Shown: positions 1-4,274 of the stretch, in pieces
How the letters are laid out: the number at the start of each line of letters is the position of its first letter
Position numbering within the stretch: position 1 is the first letter of the stretch
Assembly (NCBI GenBank): GCA_023663505.1
Contig: JAMPHH010000001.1
Location: 136,611-142,808 of the forward strand
DNA from: Muribaculum sp.
GTDB taxonomy: Bacteria; Bacillota; Clostridia; Lachnospirales; Lachnospiraceae
Length of the DNA: 6,198 nucleotides
Direction of reading: 5' to 3'
The notes under the pieces: model-generated
Database searches by the model: none
Told to the model about the DNA's origin: nothing
Seen by the model: only the letters and a program-made list of their open reading frames with translations
Position numbers and translations under genes: made by a program

Positions 1-368
1 AGGGAGCTCGTGGAGCAGATCACGGAGAACCCGTACCTCCAGTATTTTATCGGGCCGCCGGGATATCAGGACACCCCGCCGTTTGATGCGAGCACGCTGG
101 TGCTGTTCCGCAAACGGACCACGGCGGATATGCTGAACGAGGCAAACGAGTATCTCCCTGCTGAATGAAGCAAGGAAAGAATATCTGACTTTTGCCAAGT
201 GCAGGAAACATAACAAAAAGCAGATACGGGCGGCTAGAGGAAAGCCAACAGACATCCATCGCATTATTTGTATTCGTGTCGAATCTTTTCAGGATTCAGA
301 AACGAATACTTTTGCGTCCATTTTGGAATTTTTTTCACTATGTGGTACATATCAAAACTATAGCCTAA
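1..368 (+). pseudogene. Decayed DUF772/IS5-like transposase, copy 1 (cut by window start)
   Basis: Three reading frames each hold a piece of one transposase. Bases 1-165 read as the N-terminal InsH/DUF772-type region (ENPYLQYF, then PFDASTLVLFRKR) and stop at TGA 166-168. Bases 161 to about 230 read, one frame over, as a basic central piece (ARKEYLTFAKCRKHNKK). Bases 234-365 read in the third frame as the C-terminal end (QQTSIALFVFVSNLFRIQ) and stop at TAA 366-368. The catalytic DDE core that should lie between these pieces is missing, so the copy is dead. The start lies outside the window. It is closely related at base level to the second remnant near 1909-2180 but has a different internal deletion. 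The family assignment rests on recognised sequence motifs and is not confirmed by a search. Confidence 0.75.
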
Positions 369-417
369 AAATGGCTTAATCAGCAGACGCTAATTAGCCG
401 CTATTTAGTTCTAAACA

Positions 418-609
418 TTATTCTTTAATCTCATCAATCTCTGTGAGATTTACGCCCAACGAATTCAGCACTGCTTTTATTGACTTGTAATCTTTTTTCA
501 ATTCCTCATATGTTTCTTTTGCGTTTTCTTTTTTAGCGTTTTTCATATGCGCCTGTATTCTTTGAAAATCATGTACAGTTCTTTCGATAATTTCCGCACC
601 GTTTGGCAT
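418..609 (-). CDS. Small lysine-rich helical protein, function unknown
   Basis: This 63-residue protein is charged (KNAKKENAKETYEELKK in the middle), has no cysteine and no membrane segment, and looks almost wholly helical, with a leucine/valine-rich C-terminus (AVLNSLGVNLTEIDEIKE). I do not recognise a named family; I have an impression, unverified, of similar short proteins in Lachnospiraceae. The ATG at 607-609 is supported by an AGGTGA ribosome site at 614-619, four bases away, and by a near-consensus promoter at 654-682. It is intact although almost everything around it in this islet is broken, which suggests it is expressed or recently acquired. It lies divergent from the dead HTH gene at 797. 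Confidence 0.7.
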   Translation of the reverse strand: MPNGAEIIERTVHDFQRIQAHMKNAKKENAKETYEELKKDYKSIKAVLNSLGVNLTEIDEIKE

Positions 610-653
610 ATAATCACCTACTTTCTAGATGCTTGTTAGCTTGTATTTATTTT

Positions 654-682
654 ATTATAACAACCATTGCTAAAAGTGTAAA
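654..682 (-). promoter_or_regulatory. Sigma-A-type promoter of the 63-residue gene
   Basis: Read on the minus strand, TTTACA (677-682) and a perfect TATAAT (654-659) are separated by 17 bases. Transcription would start near 647 and give a leader of about 38 bases before the ATG at 609. Confidence 0.75.
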
Positions 683-710
683 GCCTTGATTTTTGCAAAA
701 TTAATTAGCT

Positions 711-910
711 ACACATATTCACTTTAGCGCAGACGTTCAGCTTGAAAAAAATATTCTATGATTAACTTATACTATATACTTTGGGGGATATAAATAATGA
801 TCACCTATTTACCATTCTGGAAAACCTTAGAAAAATCAAGGGAAAATTGGCATACTCTAACAAAAAATTAGAATATATCCAACAGCACGCTGTATCACCT
901 GAGAGAAAAT
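711..910 (+). repeat. Direct repeat copy A (HTH locus duplication)
   Basis: About 200 bases match 1545-1744 without a length change as far as I aligned them: in both copies the shared ACACATATTC start lies 86 bases before the homologous ATG. The match covers the upstream region as well as the first 38 codons, so promoter and gene were duplicated together. Identity drops abruptly after about 910, where sequence joined to the Rpn remnant begins. Confidence 0.8.
797..910 (+). pseudogene. Broken copy of the small HTH regulator
   Basis: The ATG at 797, with a GGGGG ribosome site at 783-787, opens a frame reading MITYLPFWKTLEKSRENW, clearly parallel to the intact copy at 1631. At codon 25 a TAG (869-871) replaces the tyrosine codon TAC of the other copy. 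The same frame continues to match after the stop (NISNSTLY) until about 910 and then loses similarity, so the second half of the HTH domain is missing. The gene therefore has both a nonsense change and a truncation. Its upstream region, including a TATACT-like box, is still similar to the intact copy. Confidence 0.8.
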
Positions 911-1139
911 CTGCAAGGGAATATTCGCTCTTGTCCTCACTATAGTGTGGGATAAACTCGACGAACGCTATCTCCCCAAGCTTCTCCGTGTCATACCAAA
1001 GCTGACAATCATGGACGAAAAATGGAGGATTGACACAATCCAGTCCGAATATGGCATCCTCCACCAACTTTACGGCACCTATGCCCCGGACATACTTTCC
1101 TGATAATTCATCGATCGCATTTTTAAGAACAGCCAACAA
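801..1139 (-). CDS. Unassigned reading frame, possible gene remnant
   Basis: A 112-codon open frame starts with TTG directly after the TAA of the Rpn tail (1140-1142) and in the same frame. The part encoded by 911-1139 looks like genuine protein (GKYVRGIGAVKLVEDAIFGL, then FFVHDCQLWYDTEKLGEIAFVEFIP). The last 37 or so codons are merely antisense to the dead HTH gene, so the true 3' end has been lost at the junction near 910. No ribosome site or ATG is visible. I do not recognise a family. It could be a fragment of a gene unrelated to Rpn, or chance coding potential; the plus strand of 922-1092 is also open for about 57 codons. Confidence 0.25.
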   Translation of the reverse strand: MLAVLKNAIDELSGKYVRGIGAVKLVEDAIFGLDCVNPPFFVHDCQLWYDTEKLGEIAFVEFIPHYSEDKSEYSLADFLSGDTACCWIYSNFLLEYANFPLIFLRFSRMVNR

Positions 1140-1421
1140 TTACACCAACGCCATTTGTTCATCCCGGAGTTGTCTTATGCGTTCTACAGAGCATCCCGTG
1201 GCATCTACAATTTCTTCATCAAACTCGCCCCTGCGAATTAGCCGAACCGCCATCTGCTCTATGCCCATGACCATGCCTTCCCTACGACCATCCTCGTGAC
1301 CTTCCCTACGTCCTTCCTCGCGGCCTTCCGCGCGTCTGGTCTCAATAAATTCCGCTTCGTTAAACTCGGTCAAACTCATATTTACCACTCCTTCCCTGTG
1401 TTTCTTAAAGAATCCGTCCAA
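1140..1421 (-). pseudogene. C-terminal remnant of Rpn-family PD-(D/E)XK nuclease/transposase
   Basis: The frame encodes the typical tail of recombination-promoting Rpn-type proteins: FFKKHREGVVNMSLTEF, then a charged RAEGREEGRREGHEDGRREG stretch of 8-residue repeats (24 bp DNA period, see CCTTCCCTACG at 1276-1286 and 1300-1310), then a small helical module (MAVRLIRRGEFDEEIV) ending in RIRQLRDEQMALV. The nuclease domain that should precede it is absent: upstream the frame meets a TGA at about 1434-1436 and no homologous sequence follows. An internal ATG at 1378-1380 has an AAGGAG-like site eight bases upstream, so a 79-residue tail peptide could in principle be made, but this may be accidental. 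Confidence 0.65.
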
Positions 1422-1544
1422 ATTAACTTCGGTTCAATTCGGAATCAAACAGAAAAGAGAAAAACCGAATAAATCAATATTTCACTGTGTAGTAGAATTA
1501 ATTTCGCTGTGCGCCTGCCCTCGATAACGTCATAACAATTTGTG

Positions 1545-1744
1545 ACACATATTCGTCTTAACATAGATATTCAACTTTGAAAATATGCCTTATGATTAAC
1601 TTATACTACACACTTTGGGAGATATAAATGATGATCAACTATACACCATTCTGGAAAACCTTAGAAAAATCAAAGGAAAATTGGTATACTCTCACAAAAA
1701 AGTACAAAATATCCAACAGCACACTGTATCGCCTAAAGCACAAT
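1545..1744 (+). repeat. Direct repeat copy B (HTH locus duplication)
   Basis: This is the partner of 711-910. It covers the upstream region and the first 38 codons of the intact HTH gene. The two copies differ by scattered substitutions with little or no length change, so the duplication is not recent. Confidence 0.8.
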
Positions 1745-1849
1745 CGTGATGTCACCACCAAGACCATCAACGACATGTGCCGCATTTTAAACTGCAATGT
1801 GTGCGACATTCTGACCTACATTCCTTTGGAAACAGACCAACCCTTGTAA
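1631..1849 (+). CDS. Small Cro/C1-type HTH transcriptional regulator
   Basis: This DNA-binding protein of 72 residues (from 1631) is a single helix-turn-helix domain of the HTH_26/XRE kind common in Firmicutes, probably a cytoplasmic repressor-like protein. The fold is visible as an N-terminal helix (FWKTLEKSKENWYTLTKK), the turn and recognition helix (ISNSTLYRLKHNRDVTTKTI), and a final helix with MCRILNCNVCDILTYIP, where the two cysteines are typical of the group. An ATG also lies at 1628, but the second ATG at 1631 is the homologous start: the repeat copy has ATA in place of the first ATG, and relatives begin MI-x-Y-x-PFW. GGGAG at 1617-1621 is the ribosome site, nine bases from 1631. A TATACT at about 1601-1606 may be its -10 box, with a TTGAAA about 19 bases upstream, longer than ideal. 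No partner toxin or operon mate is visible; the target is unknown, though autoregulation is common in the family. Confidence 0.8.
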   Translation: MINYTPFWKTLEKSKENWYTLTKKYKISNSTLYRLKHNRDVTTKTINDMCRILNCNVCDILTYIPLETDQPL

Positions 1850-1908
1850 TTTTATAATATATTAATTTTTGAAATTTGTCAATAGGTTTCATAAAATTGC
1901 TAATATCT

Positions 1909-2180
1909 CGGCAGCCGTTTGACGCAAGCACGCTGGTGCTGTTCCGCAAACGGATCACGGCAGATATGCTGAACAAGGCGAACGAGTATCTCCTTGCCCA
2001 TAAGGATGATGAGCAACCGGGACCGCCGTATTCCGGGGATGGCACACAGGAAAAAGGCATGCCAAAAGAAGAAGGGGCAGACGCTGTTATGGTCTGGGGT
2101 GTATCGTGACCAAGCTGGAGGAAACCCAACAGACATCCATCGCATTATCTGTATTTGTGTCGAATCTTTTCAAGATTCAA
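1909..2180 (+). pseudogene. Decayed DUF772/IS5-like transposase, copy 2
   Basis: The N-terminal piece (PFDASTLVLFRKRITADML, then NEYLLAHKDDEQPGPP) begins abruptly near 1909 and runs to a TGA at 2107-2109. A second piece in another frame from about 2103 (TKLEETQQTSIALSVFVSNL) is the C-terminal end. The whole catalytic core between them is deleted, so only about 270 bases remain. Base identity to copy 1 is high in both shared parts (79-158 against 1915-1994, and 232-298 against 2113-2179). The deletion endpoints differ: copy 2 keeps the acidic linker missing from copy 1, while copy 1 keeps a basic central piece missing here. The C-terminal frame then runs on through non-homologous A-rich DNA into the tRNA promoter. 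Confidence 0.75.
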
Positions 2181-2217
2181 GGACAAAAACAAACAAAAAC
2201 AAAAAATAAATTTTTTA

Positions 2218-2246
2218 TTGCAAAGGGAATCCCACTGTGTTATAAT
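2218..2246 (+). promoter_or_regulatory. Promoter of the Glu-CAT-Asp-Val tRNA operon
   Basis: TTGCAA (2218-2223) and a perfect TATAAT (2241-2246) are 17 bases apart, preceded by an A/T-rich run (TTTTTTA at 2211-2217) that could act as an UP element. Predicted transcription start is near 2253, about 130 bases before the first tRNA. That leader holds no convincing gene; a 5 bp stem (GCATA/TATGC) lies at 2327-2342. Confidence 0.8.
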
Positions 2247-2384
2247 TAAACACGTTGAGACGCTAAACGAAAAGTTGTGTAGAAAGCGGTACGGAAAGAG
2301 ACAGACAACCTCTGCTTTAGTGCTTTGCATAGACGTTTATGCGCTATACACACTACAAATCAGCCAAGATAAGGCGTAAGAGAC

Positions 2385-2456
2385 GGCTCCATGGTCAAGC
2401 GGTTAAGACATCGCCCTTTCACGGCGGTAACACGGGTTCGATTCCCGTTGGAGTCA
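2385..2456 (+). tRNA. tRNA-Glu (TTC)
   Basis: The 7 bp acceptor stem GGCTCCA/TGGAGTC, the anticodon stem TCGCC/GGCGG and the T stem ACGGG/CCCGT all pair. The loop CTTTCAC places anticodon TTC at 2418-2420. No CCA is encoded after the discriminator A. This is the first tRNA of the operon. Confidence 0.95.
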
Positions 2457-2457
2457 T

Positions 2458-2471
2458 TTCCCGAAAGGGAA
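2458..2471 (+). other. GAAA-tetraloop hairpin between tRNA-Glu and the CAT tRNA
   Basis: TTCCC-GAAA-GGGAA forms a 5 bp stem capped by a GNRA tetraloop and fills most of the 18-base spacer between the two tRNAs. It probably helps keep the precursor folded for RNase P and 3' processing; that role is inference. Confidence 0.55.
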
Positions 2472-2474
2472 TGC

Positions 2475-2548
2475 GGACCTTTAGCTCAGTTGGTTAGAGC
2501 AACCGGCTCATAACCGGTCGGTCCCGGGTTCGAGTCCCCGAAGGTCCA
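2475..2548 (+). tRNA. tRNA with CAT anticodon (Met elongator or Ile2)
   Basis: The acceptor stem GGACCTT/AAGGTCC and anticodon stem ACCGG/CCGGT are perfect, and the loop CTCATAA gives anticodon CAT at 2509-2511. The gene has elongator rather than initiator features (a normal first acceptor pair). CAT could be elongator methionine or, if C34 is modified to lysidine by TilS, isoleucine reading AUA; an isotype model is needed to decide. The T stem CCGGG/CCCCG contains one C-C mismatch (second pair), which is unusual. No CCA is encoded. Confidence 0.9.
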
Positions 2549-2585
2549 TTTTAGCACTGTTTTAGAAGTATCTTTAATTGTATAT

Positions 2586-2659
2586 GGCCCAGTGGCTCAG
2601 TTGGTTAGAGCGCCGCCCTGTCACGGCGGAGGTCACGGGTTCGAGTCCCGTCTGGGTCG
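2586..2659 (+). tRNA. tRNA-Asp (GTC)
   Basis: Acceptor stem GGCCCAG/CTGGGTC (with one G-T pair), anticodon stem CCGCC/GGCGG and T stem ACGGG/CCCGT all pair. The anticodon GTC is at 2620-2622 and the discriminator is G, as expected for aspartate. No CCA is encoded. Confidence 0.95.
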
Positions 2660-2662
2660 TTT

Positions 2663-2677
2663 TGCATCCAAGATGCA
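2663..2677 (+). other. Small hairpin between tRNA-Asp and tRNA-Val
   Basis: TGCATC-CAA-GATGCA is a 6 bp stem with a 3-base loop in the 23-base spacer. It mirrors the hairpin in the Glu-CAT spacer and may aid precursor processing; it has no U-tract and is not a terminator. Confidence 0.45.
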
Positions 2678-2682
2678 GGCAA

Positions 2683-2755
2683 GGGGTCTTAGCTCAGCTG
2701 GGAGAGCATCTGCCTTACAAGCAGAGGGTCATAGGTTCGAGCCCTATAGGCCCCA
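2683..2755 (+). tRNA. tRNA-Val (TAC)
   Basis: Acceptor stem GGGGTCT/AGGCCCC (one T-G pair), anticodon stem TCTGC/GCAGA and T stem ATAGG/CCTAT pair fully. The anticodon TAC is at 2716-2718. It is the last tRNA of the operon, and the discriminator A is followed by TTTG, not CCA. Confidence 0.95.
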
Positions 2756-2774
2756 TTTGTCTTATCAGAATGCG

Positions 2775-2803
2775 GGATTACGGTATTGACTGTAATCCTT
2801 TTT
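2775..2803 (+). terminator. Intrinsic terminator of the tRNA operon
   Basis: A 10 bp stem (GGATTACGGT paired with ACTGTAATCC, one G-T pair) with loop ATTG is followed directly by TTTTT at 2799-2803. It lies 20 bases after tRNA-Val and separates the tRNA operon from the next promoter. Confidence 0.9.
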
Positions 2804-2843
2804 GTTACCGTCCAGTCTTTTTTTCATATGAGAGACAAATTTC

Positions 2844-2872
2844 TTGACATGGATTTTAGATAACGGTATACT
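2844..2872 (+). promoter_or_regulatory. Sigma-A-type promoter of the cheX-like/cheY-like unit
   Basis: A perfect TTGACA (2844-2849) and TATACT (2867-2872) are separated by 17 bases. Predicted start is near 2879, giving a 45-base leader to the ATG at 2924. A chemotaxis-type gene with a housekeeping promoter suggests it is not under a flagellar sigma factor. Confidence 0.85.
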
Positions 2873-2894
2873 GATAAATAGGGCAGTATCAGTA
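2869..2894 (+). promoter_or_regulatory. Perfect 8 bp dyad over the -10/start region, candidate operator
   Basis: TACTGATA (2869-2876) and its exact reverse complement TATCAGTA (2887-2894) flank a 10-base spacer, with arm centres 18 bases apart. The left arm shares four bases with the -10 box and lies at or before the predicted start, so the pair cannot act as an RNA hairpin in the mRNA. A DNA operator is the simpler reading; the binding protein is unknown. Confidence 0.5.
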
Positions 2895-2923
2895 ATGAAC
2901 ACATTCAGGATGGGGGTCAGTAT

Positions 2924-3787
2924 ATGGTAGAATATGTATTGGGCAATTATTTTGTGGAGGCAGGCAGGATTACAAAGGAGCAGTTGAAGCAGATAATTGA
3001 AAAACAGGATTCTGTGCGTGTGAAATTAGGCTTGATTGCTGTGTCGGAGGGACTGATGACACAGGAACAGGCGGATGAGGTCAATCTCCTTCAGGCGATC
3101 AAGGATAAGCGTTTTGGCGATATCGCTATCGAGGAGGGATATCTCAATCAGGAGCAGGTGGATAAGCTGTTGCAGAAACAGGGCAACGCATACCTTGTCT
3201 TTATTCAGGAGCTTCTAAATGAAGAACTGGTGACAATGGAGGAGCTTGAATGGCTGCTTGATGATTTTAAGAGGGTGAATAATTTCAGCAATACGGATTT
3301 TGAAGATATCAAGAGCGATGATATTGACAGGGTTCTTCCCTTTATTTTGCCCAAGGAGGCGATGGTATACAAGGAGCTGATCGGAACCGTGATCCGCACA
3401 ATGATTCGATTGGTAGACCGACACATATATGTCGGCAAAGCCGCCATGGTGGATGAGCTTCCCAAGGACGCAGCGGTATTCCAGAAGATGGTGGGGAACA
3501 ATGGACTCATGGGCTGTTTTGCCGAGAGAAATGGTGCACTTTTGAAGGTGAGCACGATTTTTGGACAGGAGACGTTTACGCAGCTGGATATGAACGCGCT
3601 GGATGCCGCAGGGGAGCTGCTTAATTGTTCCAGTGGACTCTATGTTTCCGAGCTCAGTCAGCAGGGGCAGTTCTTAGACCTGATGCCCCCTGAGTATAAG
3701 GGCGTGGAAAATGTCGATGATATATGCAGGATTCCTATCTATCTTGGCAATTTGGGGCTGTATTTTGCGGTTGGGAAACTTAAATAG
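2924..3787 (+). CDS. CheX-like phosphatase with N-terminal MshEN-like repeat array
   Basis: This 287-residue cytoplasmic protein has no signal or membrane segment. Residues 1-115 form four repeats starting at residues 5, 34, 63 and 92, exactly 29 apart. Each of the first three follows the pattern LG-x-x-(hydrophobic pair)-x-x-G...EQ...Q (L6 G7 G14 Q28; L35 G36 G43 Q57; F64 G65 G72 Q86); the fourth is degenerate. The spacing of 24 plus 5 residues is that of the MshEN cyclic-di-GMP-binding domain of type II secretion/pilus ATPases. Residues about 140-287 resemble the CheC/CheX/FliY phosphatase fold, with the D-x3-E-x2-N active-site motif present as D227, E231 and N234. The likely role is dephosphorylation of a CheY-type regulator, presumably the one encoded 12 bases downstream. 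The start is supported by GGGGG at 2912-2916. Binding of cyclic-di-GMP is uncertain because the leading arginine is kept only in repeat 3 (R63; V5 and K34 elsewhere). Confidence 0.8.
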   Translation: MVEYVLGNYFVEAGRITKEQLKQIIEKQDSVRVKLGLIAVSEGLMTQEQADEVNLLQAIKDKRFGDIAIEEGYLNQEQVDKLLQKQGNAYLVFIQELLNEELVTMEELEWLLDDFKRVNNFSNTDFEDIKSDDIDRVLPFILPKEAMVYKELIGTVIRTMIRLVDRHIYVGKAAMVDELPKDAAVFQKMVGNNGLMGCFAERNGALLKVSTIFGQETFTQLDMNALDAAGELLNCSSGLYVSELSQQGQFLDLMPPEYKGVENVDDICRIPIYLGNLGLYFAVGKLK

Positions 3788-3799
3788 GAGGATGTAGCC

Positions 3800-4186
3800 A
3801 TGGCAAACATTATGATTGTAGATGATTCAAGAACATCCAGAAGAATTCTTCGCGAGATTTTAGAGCGGAACGGGCATACCGTTGTGGGTGAGGCGACCAA
3901 CGGGGAGGAAGGCTATCTGAAATACAAGGAATTGAAGCCCGAGGTTGTGACCATGGATATCACCATGCCTGTCATGGACGGCGTGGAGAGCCTGAGCCTT
4001 ATCAAAAAGGAGAATCCGGACGCAAAGGTGCTGATGATCACCGCGGCGGGGCAGCGGGAGAAGATGCTTGATTCCGTCAAGCGCGGCGCGGAGGAGTTTG
4101 TGGTAAAGCCCTTTAACGAGGCGGAAATCCTCTGGGCATTGGAGCGTCTTCACCAAGAATCGGAAAATGATAATTCGCAAGCATAA
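3800..4186 (+). CDS. CheY-like single-domain response regulator
   Basis: This 128-residue receiver domain has no output domain. All key residues are visible: the acidic pair D8 and D9 (IVDDS), the phospho-acceptor D53 (TMDITMP), switch residues T81 (MITAAG) and F100, and K103 in VVKPF. It should be phosphorylated by a histidine kinase such as CheA and act by protein contact, classically at the flagellar switch; no kinase or other chemotaxis gene is in the window. The ATG at 3800 is supported by AGGAGG at 3786-3791, which overlaps the TAG stop of the upstream CheX-like gene (3785-3787), so translation is probably coupled and the two products made together. A 17-residue polar tail (HQESENDNSQA at the end) follows the domain. 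Confidence 0.9.
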   Translation: MANIMIVDDSRTSRRILREILERNGHTVVGEATNGEEGYLKYKELKPEVVTMDITMPVMDGVESLSLIKKENPDAKVLMITAAGQREKMLDSVKRGAEEFVVKPFNEAEILWALERLHQESENDNSQA

Positions 4187-4242
4187 CGCTTATTGTCATC
4201 CGGTTGCTTCCTATCTTGAATATGGACTTATTTTATCATAAG

Positions 4243-4274
4243 AAACGGATTCCTGTCATTTCAGGAATCCGTTT
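4243..4274. terminator. Long hairpin between convergent cheY-like and sufB-like genes
   Basis: AAACGGATTCCTG (4243-4255) pairs perfectly over 13 bp with 4262-4274, loop TCATTT. It lies 57 bases after the cheY-like stop and holds the end of the sufB-like gene: the minus-strand TGA (4256-4258) is in the loop and the last codons are in the stem. The flanking T-rich tracts are imperfect on both strands (TTTACTATTT on plus, TTTCTTAT on minus), so it is probably a bidirectional terminator of moderate strength. Confidence 0.65.

Noticed and set aside
360..417. Terminator for the 63-residue gene
   Set aside because: Only a 4 bp stem (AGCC/GGCT at 362-376) and a short palindrome (TTTAGTTCTAAA at 404-415) are present, with no proper GC stem plus T-tract.
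1030..1299. 89-codon plus-strand frame
   Set aside because: It is antisense to the Rpn tail, whose repeats and motifs are recognisable on the minus strand.
418..1849. Toxin-antitoxin system formed by the 63-residue protein and the HTH protein
   Set aside because: The genes are far apart, in opposite directions and not co-transcribed, and neither resembles a known toxin.
1767..2145. 120- and 81-codon minus-strand frames
   Set aside because: They are antisense to the transposase remnant and the end of the HTH gene and carry no recognisable motif or ribosome site.
2155..2379. 74-codon plus-strand frame between the transposase remnant and tRNA-Glu
   Set aside because: It spans the tRNA promoter and leader, has no ribosome site, and is partly an out-of-frame reading of the transposase tail.
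2253..2384. T-box or riboswitch in the tRNA operon leader
   Set aside because: No T-box sequence, no long stems and no terminator/antiterminator pair could be found; only a weak 5 bp stem is seen.
2578..2847. 89- and 65-codon frames across the tRNA genes
   Set aside because: They read through tRNA-Asp and tRNA-Val, whose structures are complete; such frames are common artefacts over tRNA clusters.
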